19,401 nt of DNA from the NCBI GenBank assembly GCA_023458535.1, contig JAEWYW010000058.1, positions 1 through 19,401 of the forward strand, written 5' to 3'. Below the pieces are notes generated by a model, which searched no databases, had not been told where the DNA came from, and saw only the letters and a program-made list of their open reading frames with translations. This document shows positions 7,488 to 15,629 of this stretch, in pieces. A program made the translations under genes and the position numbers. This DNA is from Bacteroidota bacterium (GTDB lineage Bacteria; Bacteroidota; Bacteroidia; Flavobacteriales; Weeksellaceae). Positions within the stretch are counted from its first letter, which is position 1. Each line of letters begins with the position of its first letter.

Positions 7488-8447
7488 TTATATAAATGTG
7501 GTATAACCAAGCCTGCTGGTATTACCGCTTTGGTCTAATATAAACGATGTCTGTTCTTTTACGGTTACAAAATTTTCGTTAATCTTTACCGAAACAGGCA
7601 TTAAATATTCATAAATGCTTTGCAGCAAATCCCTGTAAGGATGTCCTGTAACGTACTGATATACTCTATGTGAAGGTATTGGCCCCACATTAACCGTCCA
7701 GTTTCTTTCTCCATCCATATGCTTCCCACTTGGAATAAAGGTAAGTCCTAACTTTGTATTCCCTAAAAGCGTAACGCCCTGTTCATCATCGTCTGCATCA
7801 ATAGTATTGGGCGTAAATTCAATAGACACAGGAACATGATTAAATGCTGTGAGAAAACGCTCTATCCAGTCTTTATTTCCTCTCACCTCATGCAGGAAAG
7901 GCAGAATATAAAAAAATGTTTTGGCTGTTTTAGAATCTAGTTTTCTTAACAGTGGCCATAGTTCTGATATGATATTGATAATACTTCCTGACTGATCACG
8001 AACATCAAATTCCGTTTCTTTAAGTAGTGCTGCAACTTCTGTGTAGAAAAATTCCAGTTCAAAAGGCTGAAAGAAGTTTCTGGCCGACTCCTCAATTTCC
8101 TTTTGCTTTTTTATTTCCGCAACAACCCTATCAATATTTTTGCTGCTTCCGCCTAAAGACGGTGGATGGAACAAACCCTCAGGGAGATAGTCGTAAATAC
8201 TTTCTCTATAGGTTTCTATAACTATTGTTTCATCATCCAAACCATAATAGGTGGATTTAATATTTTTAATGTCTTTAAGATAAGGCCTTTCGTTAATCCC
8301 TATTCTTTTGATAAAAATATTTGCATTTTCATTATAGAATTTCAGAAGATTAGCAGCAACAGACTCTACTTTAAAATCTGTTTCCAGTTTATTATATTCC
8401 TTTTCAGAAATCTGCTCAATATTGTCGTACAACATTTCCATCTTCAA
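7488..8447 (-). CDS. tssG: T6SS baseplate wedge protein TssG
   Basis: TssG forms the baseplate wedge with two TssF copies and TssE, in the cytoplasm around the spike. The product is 319 residues, within the normal range. Recognisable elements are SIYDYLPEGLFHPPSL at about residue 83, a segment characteristic of Bacteroidota TssG, then an FFQPFELEFFYTEVAALLKE stretch. The C-terminal part has GNTKLGLTFIPSG and the WTVNVGPIP segment. That last part corresponds to the GEtRLG...G...W.v.igPl region seen across TssG proteins. It starts only 5 nt after the tssF stop codon, which implies tight co-transcription. Three methionines in the first five residues leave the exact start open by a few codons. 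Confidence 0.85.
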   Translation of the reverse strand: MKMEMLYDNIEQISEKEYNKLETDFKVESVAANLLKFYNENANIFIKRIGINERPYLKDIKNIKSTYYGLDDETIVIETYRESIYDYLPEGLFHPPSLGGSSKNIDRVVAEIKKQKEIEESARNFFQPFELEFFYTEVAALLKETEFDVRDQSGSIINIISELWPLLRKLDSKTAKTFFYILPFLHEVRGNKDWIERFLTAFNHVPVSIEFTPNTIDADDDEQGVTLLGNTKLGLTFIPSGKHMDGERNWTVNVGPIPSHRVYQYVTGHPYRDLLQSIYEYLMPVSVKINENFVTVKEQTSFILDQSGNTSRLGYTTFI

Positions 8448-8452
8448 AATTT

Positions 8453-10306
8453 TTAAAATTCTGCAATACTCACACGGTATTCCACACCATCCACTGCTTT
8501 TTGTTTAATATTGTTTTTCAGAGCTTCAGCGTGACTGTCCCAATATTTTTTTCCGTAAAATGCATAGTTATGAGGTGTAATTTCAACATCTACTGTTCGT
8601 ATAAATCCTTCTTTTGGCTTATCGCTGATCATTGTTCCTCTTTTTACATTTATTTTCTTCAACTCATCTCTTAAGACCATTTTACAGTAATTTTTAACAT
8701 CTTCCATTGAAACTATCTTGTCTCTGGTAGTAAGTGCATATTGGTAAGCCTGTATGGTATCACCTCTCTTCTGTTCTTCCTGTCCACCAAGGGTTTCGGT
8801 AAGAAGCATTACTTTTTGTTGCTTTTTCTGTGAGTTTAATTCTGTTCCTGGCCTCACATTATTCGCCAACGAACAATGTGAAACCCAAAATGCTGCAAAG
8901 GTATGGGCAGTGCCTTCAAGTGGCTCTATAATTACATAATTTACATCTTCCTTCAATTCTCTGTTGGATACTTCAACCTTTTTCATAAGTCCTTTCATTT
9001 TGTCAGAGATCTCCCCTAAAACATCTTTCACTTTGTCTCTGTTTAGGATGGAAAATGCTGCAACCTCATCTCTTAAAAGCTCCATAACAGTAGCCATTAA
9101 ATCAATCGCGTTTCTTTGTGTAAACCTTTCCATACCGCCTTTTCTCACGGTGTAAAGACCTTTTTCTAAATCATCTGAAGGTGTAAAAGGAATTTCTTGA
9201 TATCTTTTTCCCAGTTCGTCGGCAACTTCTTCCACATAAAGAAAATACTCATCGTCGGTAGTTTCAAGCGGAATGTTGTTCCCCATGATGTCCAGATTGT
9301 ACTCTGTCTTTTTCCAACCTCGGTTATAAACAGGGAATGCATTAAGCACAAATAAAAAATTCTCTAAAATTTCCGCAGTAAACTGTGGCGGAAATTCAAA
9401 GGTAAGCCACAGAATCTTTTTGCCTTTAAACTGTTCAAAAACTTGCTGACCTGTGTTAAGTTCTTCTGGAAGACTGTCCGTGTTTTTAAGCATGCTCGGA
9501 TAAATTCCAGAAACCTCCAAGAATCTTTGACTATAAATATTTTTAATGTCTTCTGTTATTTTGTAACGTACAGATTGCTCCCAAAAAATTTTCTCAAAAC
9601 CTGGTTCTACTTCCACTTCTTCGTATATTTTTCCAGAAGATACTTCTAAAGGTATTCCGTTACAATACACATTGATGTGGGGAAGTAGCCTGTATACAAA
9701 ATCTAAATGTTCATATGTGGGATTGGAGCAATAAAAATTTAAACTTTCTGGGAATAGTTCTGAAGAATAACGAGAAATATCAATTCCTACCTTTATTTTT
9801 CTGTAATTTTCAATACTATTATCTATTCTGCTGATAGGAAACTTGTTCAATTGTTCGTCAATGCTGTAAACGGTGTTGCCCGCAATCATCAAAACTGTCT
9901 GGGCTTTCACAAGCTTTACGTTGTCTATAGGTGTAAAAGGTATTTCCAGCTGTTTATCAGACTGTGTTTTTCTTAATGAATTCATGTTTTTCTTGATGAA
10001 AAACTCTGAGTGCTCCATTAAGATTTCTGTATCTTCTTCAGGAACAGAAAATGCAACGCCATGAGCGGGATTTGGATGTGTATATCTTGAAGGGGTTAGT
10101 TGCTTGGCAAGTTTCTCTAAAATACGACCATTAATGGTTTGAATTTCATTATTGGCTTTAAAAACTTCCGTACTGAAAGCATCAACAAGAAGTTTCACTA
10201 AAGGATCCAGCGACTGTGTATTTTTAACACCCCATAACTTTGTTGCGTTTTGCAACATCCTAGCTTTGATAGATTCTTTTGAATAAGATTGTTGATGTAA
10301 ATTCAT
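8453..10306 (-). CDS. tssF: T6SS baseplate protein TssF
   Basis: TssF is the largest baseplate wedge protein. It forms a dimer that surrounds TssG and contacts TssE, TssK and the sheath. The 617-residue product is the usual size. The N-terminus carries a helical DPLVKLLVDAFSTEVFK region and KLAKQLTPSRYTHPNPAHGV, the TssF 'l.P....P.pa.av' element. The middle has LTFEFPPQFTAEILENFLFV and the FPVYNRGW element, both matching the central TssF domain (fxl.f....pxxl......l.l.a.PvvN). A Cys/Val-rich C-terminal domain begins about residue 510 with ALTTRDKIVSMEDVKNYCK, the 'trd.iVs.eDf..y' segment shared with phage gp6-type wedge proteins. It lies 12 nt after tssE. Confidence 0.92.
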   Translation of the reverse strand: MNLHQQSYSKESIKARMLQNATKLWGVKNTQSLDPLVKLLVDAFSTEVFKANNEIQTINGRILEKLAKQLTPSRYTHPNPAHGVAFSVPEEDTEILMEHSEFFIKKNMNSLRKTQSDKQLEIPFTPIDNVKLVKAQTVLMIAGNTVYSIDEQLNKFPISRIDNSIENYRKIKVGIDISRYSSELFPESLNFYCSNPTYEHLDFVYRLLPHINVYCNGIPLEVSSGKIYEEVEVEPGFEKIFWEQSVRYKITEDIKNIYSQRFLEVSGIYPSMLKNTDSLPEELNTGQQVFEQFKGKKILWLTFEFPPQFTAEILENFLFVLNAFPVYNRGWKKTEYNLDIMGNNIPLETTDDEYFLYVEEVADELGKRYQEIPFTPSDDLEKGLYTVRKGGMERFTQRNAIDLMATVMELLRDEVAAFSILNRDKVKDVLGEISDKMKGLMKKVEVSNRELKEDVNYVIIEPLEGTAHTFAAFWVSHCSLANNVRPGTELNSQKKQQKVMLLTETLGGQEEQKRGDTIQAYQYALTTRDKIVSMEDVKNYCKMVLRDELKKINVKRGTMISDKPKEGFIRTVDVEITPHNYAFYGKKYWDSHAEALKNNIKQKAVDGVEYRVSIAEF

Positions 10307-10318
10307 CTTGATTAGGTA

Positions 10319-10759
10319 TTAATCTATTGACATTGGACTTAGAAATAACTCTGTAGAAAAATTAAAATTCTCCCCAGTAGATTCCATTTTCGCATTAATA
10401 GCGATTCTTACTTTTTTCTTTAATTCCGTAAAACCTCTTGTTTCGTAACCGTGTTCTACAAAGGTAATGTGGGCCTCAACCTTCGCATTAACAATTCTGG
10501 GTTCATAATCTGCAATTTGTTTTTTGAGACTATTTACAAAAATATTTTCCCAGGCTGTTGTAGTTGTACCGTTATCAAACTCAATATTCCATACTTCATT
10601 CCCATAATTTTCATCGTACCGGTTTTCTCCCTGCTTTGTAATAATCAGTAACATGATGTTCTGCGCAATGCTTTCTCCCATTTCGCAGGTTTCTAGATGC
10701 CCGTTGCTGGACATCATCGTAGAAGGTCTGAAAGGAATTCTGTAATTAATACTGTCCAT
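10319..10759 (-). CDS. tssE: T6SS baseplate protein TssE (gp25-like)
   Basis: TssE is the gp25-like wedge protein that starts sheath polymerisation on the baseplate. The 146-residue product has the gp25 core: a helix ESIAQNIMLLIITKQGE, then ENRYDENYGNEVWNIEF (residues about 46-60). Arg47 and the YG pair at 52-53 occupy the positions of the conserved R...dyG motif. NAKVEAHITF follows, the beta hairpin of the family. It is 12 nt ahead of tssF and 78 nt downstream of the lytic transglycosylase gene. Confidence 0.9.
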   Translation of the reverse strand: MDSINYRIPFRPSTMMSSNGHLETCEMGESIAQNIMLLIITKQGENRYDENYGNEVWNIEFDNGTTTTAWENIFVNSLKKQIADYEPRIVNAKVEAHITFVEHGYETRGFTELKKKVRIAINAKMESTGENFNFSTELFLSPMSID

Positions 10760-10837
10760 ATAAAACCAGTTGATTTAAAAAGTTTATGTTTCTAAGGCAA
10801 AAAATCACCTTAAGACGGATCAAAAAATTAGATGAGA

Positions 10838-11692
10838 TTAGTTAACGCTTTTCAGCGATTCTGATAGTATTTTATTTTTATTGAGTAAAAAAGTAACCAT
10901 TAAATCGCTTGGAAGATAAAGTCTACTCTCCCCTTTCATATCCAATTCATTGAGAATACCAGGATTCCAACTTAAAAGTTTGCTAGAAGGAATATCGAGA
11001 TATTTTGCAATGACGTTCACATCAAATGCTCCTTCCAAGTTGGTATCGATTAAATTGATATTAGCACCGTTATTAGATTTAGCTCCGGAACCTGTTCTTA
11101 AGGCTAATAATGATTTCTGATAATCATTGAGCACTTCGTTCAGTTCACCTGTGGCGTAACATGCATTAAGATATTTCTGCACATGATTAATGGTTTCGTT
11201 GGGGAGATACTTATAAAAATCTAAATATCTGTTAGAACCTGCCCTTTGAATGGCTTTCTGTATGTTACCATCTCCACAGTTGTACGCCGCTACAACTGTC
11301 ACCCAATTCTTATGTTTGTTATAAAGATTGGCTAACGAAACAGCAGCTATTTGAGTGCTCTTATAAATGTCATCACGCTCACTTTCTGTTAGTCCGTAAT
11401 CGTTAGCATGCCCTGTCATAAATTGCCACATCCCTTTTGCACCTGCATGAGAAACAACGGATTGATTAAATCCAGATTCAATGAGCGCGAGGTTTTTCAG
11501 ATGCTTTGGTAAACCCTTGGAATAAAATGTTTGTTCAATAAAACTGACAACATCTCTATTGCTATTAATGATGTTTTTATATTTATTAACGCTTCTTGCG
11601 GATGTATCTGATGCTCCCAATTGAGCTTGAATTAGACAACTTCCGGTAAACATCACTACCAGAAAAGCTATCTTGGTAAGTGTCTTTTTCAA
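10838..11692 (-). CDS. Periplasmic lytic transglycosylase (SLT domain, MltD-like) embedded in the T6SS arm
   Basis: This enzyme would cleave the glycan strands of peptidoglycan in the periplasm. The 284-residue product starts with a signal peptide (MKKTLTKIAFLVVMFTGSCL, then IQAQ). The SLT domain runs from about residue 55 to 190. The catalytic glutamate is Glu72 in LALIESGFN, followed by SHAGAKGMWQFM, the VAAYNCGDGNIQKAI motif and YLPNETINHVQKYL, all diagnostic of family 1 lytic transglycosylases. The last 80 residues (FDVNVIAKYLDIPSSKLLSW, then RLYLPSDL) resemble the MltD C-terminal segment that precedes LysM repeats, but no clear LysM repeat is present. Cys19 does not fit a good lipobox, so a soluble periplasmic enzyme is favoured. 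It lies 23 nt after clpV and is transcribed with it. Local wall opening for the envelope complex is a plausible role. A secreted effector is unlikely because of the signal peptide. Confidence 0.9.
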   Translation of the reverse strand: MKKTLTKIAFLVVMFTGSCLIQAQLGASDTSARSVNKYKNIINSNRDVVSFIEQTFYSKGLPKHLKNLALIESGFNQSVVSHAGAKGMWQFMTGHANDYGLTESERDDIYKSTQIAAVSLANLYNKHKNWVTVVAAYNCGDGNIQKAIQRAGSNRYLDFYKYLPNETINHVQKYLNACYATGELNEVLNDYQKSLLALRTGSGAKSNNGANINLIDTNLEGAFDVNVIAKYLDIPSSKLLSWNPGILNELDMKGESRLYLPSDLMVTFLLNKNKILSESLKSVN

Positions 11693-11715
11693 AATAATAT
11701 GTGTTTGTGTAATTT

Positions 11716-14214
11716 TTATTTTTCAGTATCTGAGATGCTCCACTTAATGGTGTTCTCCTCAGTATTCCAATCTACATTCATGGTTTGTCCTGCTTTTACT
11801 TCTTCACGGACAATCATTTTAGATATTGGTCGAGCCAATTGCGTTCTGATAACTCCTGAAATCTGCCTTGCACCATATTTACTGCTAAACCCGTTTCTGG
11901 CAAGATTTTTCGCTGCGTCATCGCTTATTTTTAATTCCATGCCCATACGGTGAAGAGAATTTAGCAAAGCTTTTAACTGAATTTTGAATATTCTTTCAGC
12001 CATATCCTCTGTAATGGGTGCAAATGGAATAATCTCTGTTATCCTTGCTAAAAATTCAGGTCGGAATCTACCAGAATCAGTCATAATTTTCATTAATGCC
12101 GACGATTGTGGAATTTCACCTGCCTCAAATTTTTTAACAATCTCTTCACTTCCAATATTTGAGGTGAATAAGATTAATGAATTACTAAAATCCCCTTCTT
12201 TACCCAATTTGTCATGTACTTTCCCTTCATCCATAATTTGCAAAAACACGTCGAATACAGAACTGTGTGCTTTTTCAATCTCATCAAATAAAACTACGGC
12301 GTAAGGTTGCTGTCGAATTTTATTTACCAACATACCTCCTTCTTCATAGCCAACATATCCTGGAGGAGCTCCATACAATAATGCCGCCGAATGCTCTTCC
12401 TTGAATTCGCTCATATCAAACCTAATCATGGATTTTTCGTCGTTAAACAACAATTCCGCCATAGACTTTGCCAATTCGGTCTTTCCAGTTCCCGTTGGTC
12501 CCAATAGAAAGAACGATCCAATCGGCTGTCCAGGTTTATTCAAACCACTTCGGTTCTCAACAATAGCATCGGATAATATTTTCAGAGCATGATCTTGACC
12601 CACAACTCTTCCCATTAACAAAGACTCCATATTGAGGAGTTTTTCTTTCTCTTGTGCTTGAATTTTCCCGATAGGAATTCCTGTTTTAGCAGCCATTACA
12701 GCAGCCAACTCCAGCTTGCCAACCTTTTCTCTCTTAATCGCGGCATGCTGAGTTAGTTCCTCATAGGTGGATTCAATGAGTTTCTGAATTTCTTCCGCAC
12801 TCATTGAATTATCAATACTGTGTTGTTCTGCTAGAGATCCCCACAGAATTGGGCTTAATTTATTTTGCAAAAGATTAAAATGCCAAATAAGATCATCAAT
12901 TTTATGCGCCTCATCCGTGTACTCTTCCTCTTTTAATTGATCATAATCTGCTTTCCAAGATTCCAAACGAATTTCAGACAGTTCGTCCAACATTTTAATA
13001 GAAGCCATCGTTCTGTCTAACAAATCGATAGCTGAATCTGGTAACTTTTTGCCTTTAGAATATCTTTTTGAAAGACGGATACAATCTGGAAGCGCATTTT
13101 TGTCGACTTCAATACCATGGTGATTTTTGTAGCCATCTAATAAAACTTCAATCATTTTTACACAAGTTGCGTCATCAGGTTCTTCTACAGTTAGAACTTC
13201 AAATCTTCTATCAAAAGCCCTTTCTGGCTCTATTATTTTTCTGTACTCTTCCTGAGTTGTGGCACCAATAACTGTAATTTCACCTCTTGCAAGTTCAGGT
13301 TTCAAAAGATTAGCAACATTCCCTGCATTACCTTTCGGATCTAATAATGAATGAATTTCATCAATGAACAATACTGCTTTATTCATTTTTTTGCACTCAT
13401 TGATCACTTTTTTAAGACGGTCTTCTATTTCACCTTTATAGGAAGTTCCCGCCAAAAGAGAACCTGTATCGAGCTCAAGCAAAGTGGCCTCCTTTAACAT
13501 ATCGGGTACATTACCGTTCATGATTTCTATTGCGAAACCTTCAATCAGCGCAGTTTTACCCACACCAGGTTCACCAACGATAATAACGTTAGGCTTCGTT
13601 CTTCTGCAGAGAATTTCCACCAACATTCGTAGTTCTTTATCCCTTCCAACAATATTATCAAGTTTACCCTGCCTAGCCTGCTCTGTTTTATCAACACAGT
13701 AACTGCTGATGGCTGGAAAACTGCCATTTTTATCCATTGACGATTTTCCTAATAGATAATCCTCTGTTGAATTAATAACGGGGTTATCACCGTGAAAAAA
13801 ATTGATTATTTCGTGTTCTCTAAGGGGTAGAGATTTCAAATCCTGAACGCTGTAAGCAACGTTGGGCTTTACAATACTGGTTAGCAGACATAGCGCAGTA
13901 ACTTCATCTAGACCAAGCTTTAATCTGATATCATCTGCCTCATCAATAATTTTTGAGATTTTCTCATCTTCCTCTGCTTCAGTGGGCAGGTGGGAGGTTT
14001 TAGGATATTCTTCAATTCGTACATCCGCCCATTCATAAATATAACTAGGATCTTTCTCTAAAGTGACCAAAAAATCCTTCAAACCGATGTCTTTATGCAT
14101 AAGTGCCTGAAGAACGTGAGGCGCCCCAAAAGTAGCATTATAATTCTCCCTGGCTATAGATTGTGCGATATGAAATACCTGCTTAACAGTATCATTACTG
14201 ATTAGTACGCTCAT
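11716..14214 (-). CDS. clpV: T6SS sheath-disassembly AAA+ ATPase ClpV/TssH
   Basis: ClpV unfolds contracted TssBC sheaths so the subunits can be reused. From the ATG at 14214 the protein has 832 residues, with MSVLISNDTVKQVFHIAQSI as a normal Clp N-domain start. An ATG 45 nt upstream would add an unlikely basic tail (YNNLLHKTKHKKI). The order is: N domain to about 150, first AAA+ domain with Walker A GEPGVGKT (about 212-219) and Walker B LFIDEIHSL (about 281-289), a coiled-coil middle region at about 400-500, then a second AAA+ domain with Walker A GPTGTGKT (about 571-578), DMSEFKEEHS and Walker B VVLFDEIEKAH (about 639-648). The C-terminal sensor-2 region includes GARQISGVI. Both ATPase sites look intact. 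Housekeeping ClpB is the main alternative, but the T6SS setting and the ClpV-like N domain argue against it. It is the first gene of the minus-strand arm. Confidence 0.93.
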   Translation of the reverse strand: MSVLISNDTVKQVFHIAQSIARENYNATFGAPHVLQALMHKDIGLKDFLVTLEKDPSYIYEWADVRIEEYPKTSHLPTEAEEDEKISKIIDEADDIRLKLGLDEVTALCLLTSIVKPNVAYSVQDLKSLPLREHEIINFFHGDNPVINSTEDYLLGKSSMDKNGSFPAISSYCVDKTEQARQGKLDNIVGRDKELRMLVEILCRRTKPNVIIVGEPGVGKTALIEGFAIEIMNGNVPDMLKEATLLELDTGSLLAGTSYKGEIEDRLKKVINECKKMNKAVLFIDEIHSLLDPKGNAGNVANLLKPELARGEITVIGATTQEEYRKIIEPERAFDRRFEVLTVEEPDDATCVKMIEVLLDGYKNHHGIEVDKNALPDCIRLSKRYSKGKKLPDSAIDLLDRTMASIKMLDELSEIRLESWKADYDQLKEEEYTDEAHKIDDLIWHFNLLQNKLSPILWGSLAEQHSIDNSMSAEEIQKLIESTYEELTQHAAIKREKVGKLELAAVMAAKTGIPIGKIQAQEKEKLLNMESLLMGRVVGQDHALKILSDAIVENRSGLNKPGQPIGSFFLLGPTGTGKTELAKSMAELLFNDEKSMIRFDMSEFKEEHSAALLYGAPPGYVGYEEGGMLVNKIRQQPYAVVLFDEIEKAHSSVFDVFLQIMDEGKVHDKLGKEGDFSNSLILFTSNIGSEEIVKKFEAGEIPQSSALMKIMTDSGRFRPEFLARITEIIPFAPITEDMAERIFKIQLKALLNSLHRMGMELKISDDAAKNLARNGFSSKYGARQISGVIRTQLARPISKMIVREEVKAGQTMNVDWNTEENTIKWSISDTEK

Positions 14215-14417
14215 AATTTTTTTGTGTTTTGTTTTGTGTAAAAGATTATTATAAAACAATCTTTAGTTTCAAAACTACAATTTTTTTCGCAAACTTTATA
14301 AAATTTACAATGTGTTTTTTTTGCTTTGAGAGAAAAATCAACAAAAGGTGATTTGTTCAATAATTTTTTTCCAGAACTTAAAATTTTTATACCTTAGTGG
14401 AAATTTCTCAACACAGA
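14215..14417. promoter_or_regulatory. Divergent intergenic region between clpV and the regulator gene
   Basis: About 200 bp of very AT-rich DNA separates the two arms of the T6SS locus and must hold both promoters. On the minus strand TAGTTTTG (plus 14270-14277) fits the Bacteroidota -7 consensus for clpV, but no well-spaced -33 TTG precedes it. Between that box and clpV lies an imperfect inverted repeat, AAAGATTATT (14241-14250) and AACAATCTTT (14255-14264), which would form a hairpin near the 5' end of the clpV mRNA. On the plus strand only the poorer TACCTTAG (14390-14397) was found. Boundaries are certain but the internal sites are tentative. Confidence 0.5.
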
Positions 14418-15089
14418 ATGATGAATAATAAATCTAATGTACACACTAGGTTTTCTATTGCTGAGAATGATTTTTATTTCAAACAATTTTTGGTAAAAAT
14501 GCTGTCGGAAAACCCGTTTTACAGTATTGTAAACGACTGTAACAATGGCAATGAACTGATTAACAGGATTTATAGAAAGCAGGAAGATATTTTTTTGATT
14601 AATCTTTTTATGCCTATACTTAGTGGTATTGAGGCAATTAAGTATATTAGAAATTTCAATGAAGACACTCCTATTCTAACGTATTCTGCCACTTACCAAG
14701 AAGATATGGCAGTATTAATAGATGAAATACCCAACACGTATTATTGCCAAAAAAACAGCATCATTATTAAGGAGATGTTGAGAACCATTATTGATGGTGC
14801 AGGCAATTACAATGAATATAAAAGGGAATGGGCAGAGCAATCTTTAGCTGTTCAGGATTATATGGACAGACAGAAAGAAAGCCAGAAAGATCTTACTGTT
14901 ACTGAAATTCAAATAATAAAATTGTGCTATGAAGGCTTTAGCAATAAAGAAATTGGTGAGAGGATTAACCTCAGTACAAGGACCATAGACACCTACATCA
15001 ACAGGCTGACAGAAAAGCTCGAACTAAAAAGCAAATTAGACTTGGTGAGATTTTGTGTTGAACAAGGCTATTACAACACCAGTATATAA
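14418..15089 (+). CDS. LuxR-type response regulator with a degenerate receiver domain
   Basis: The product of about 223 residues has an N-terminal receiver-like domain (about 10-125) and a C-terminal LuxR-type helix-turn-helix (about 158-217: LTVTEIQIIKLCYEGFSNKE, then LSTRTIDTYINRL). In normal receivers the phosphorylated aspartate sits in a (L/V)LD-x-x-MP motif. Here that motif reads LINLFMP, so the aspartate is Asn62 (codon 14601-14603). The acidic pocket is ENDF and the conserved lysine is present in YYCQKNS (Lys112). Phosphorylation by a histidine kinase is therefore unlikely, and no kinase gene is nearby. ATG 14418 (or 14421) is preferred to an upstream GTG at 14397. It heads the plus-strand arm and ends 9 nt before the first tssO-like gene, so it probably controls the locus, perhaps through protein contacts or constitutive activity. 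DNA targets are unknown. Confidence 0.9.
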   Translation: MMNNKSNVHTRFSIAENDFYFKQFLVKMLSENPFYSIVNDCNNGNELINRIYRKQEDIFLINLFMPILSGIEAIKYIRNFNEDTPILTYSATYQEDMAVLIDEIPNTYYCQKNSIIIKEMLRTIIDGAGNYNEYKREWAEQSLAVQDYMDRQKESQKDLTVTEIQIIKLCYEGFSNKEIGERINLSTRTIDTYINRLTEKLELKSKLDLVRFCVEQGYYNTSI

Positions 15090-15098
15090 AATATAATT

Positions 15099-15623
15099 AT
15101 GGCAACTTACGGACAAAACAAACTGAATAAAAATGACGTAAGAAATGGGATCTTTCGTTTTTTATTGTCTTTCATGATACTCACCTGCGTCACTTTTTTA
15201 TCTGTTTTTCTATTTTACAAAAGCTCTGATGTGCAAACCAGACAAACAAAAATAAAGGCAGACCAATACTTCACCATGCAAAACACTGTCTTTCAATTAA
15301 ACTCTAAGCTGGATCGTATTATCGGGCTATTGGGTAATTTGAATAACGGAACAGAGGGAGATTATTCCAACGTTAGCCAGAGTGTTATAGAAGATATTAG
15401 ACAGTGCAAAAAGCTTATTGGAAAGGATACTGCAGACTACAAGCTGTACACTTCTCTTTTAAACCAAATCGAGAGAAATATAATGCCCCATAAAAAGCAT
15501 ATTCTTTCCTCTAACGAAAAGCTTATGAAAATACAAAACAGATTAGCAGACTGTGAAAAAACTACAAAGAGATTATCCACTCCAGATTTATCACCTTTAC
15601 AGCAAAGATTTGGCAAAAAATAA
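15099..15623 (+). CDS. tssO: T6SS-iii membrane-complex protein TssO
   Basis: TssO is a small inner-membrane component of the Bacteroidota T6SS envelope complex. The 174-residue product has a short basic cytoplasmic N-terminus, one membrane helix at about residues 20-40 (FLLSFMILTCVTFLSVFLFY), then a periplasmic helical region with heptad-like charged segments (about 45-155). The order of charges, K/R-rich before the helix, puts the C-terminus in the periplasm. A cysteine, Cys152, lies near the end in RLADCEK. It begins 9 nt after the regulator gene and is followed 6 nt later by a second gene of the same build. The family name rests on size, topology and position ahead of the PKD protein and TssR. 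Confidence 0.7.
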   Translation: MATYGQNKLNKNDVRNGIFRFLLSFMILTCVTFLSVFLFYKSSDVQTRQTKIKADQYFTMQNTVFQLNSKLDRIIGLLGNLNNGTEGDYSNVSQSVIEDIRQCKKLIGKDTADYKLYTSLLNQIERNIMPHKKHILSSNEKLMKIQNRLADCEKTTKRLSTPDLSPLQQRFGKK

Positions 15624-15629
15624 ATAGTT

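Noticed and set aside
10790..10825. Possible terminator between the lytic transglycosylase gene and tssE
   Set aside because: Only a 5-bp stem (TAAGG/CCTTA) with no following T-run, so too weak to call.
14215..14259. Upstream ATG at 14259 as the clpV start
   Set aside because: It would add 15 residues of low-complexity basic sequence. The ATG at 14214 starts directly at the Clp N domain, and the extension overlaps the hairpin and likely leader.
14397..14417. GTG start for the response regulator, adding seven residues
   Set aside because: The extra residues (MEISQHR) precede two consecutive ATG codons at 14418 and 14421, and receiver domains normally begin close to those positions.
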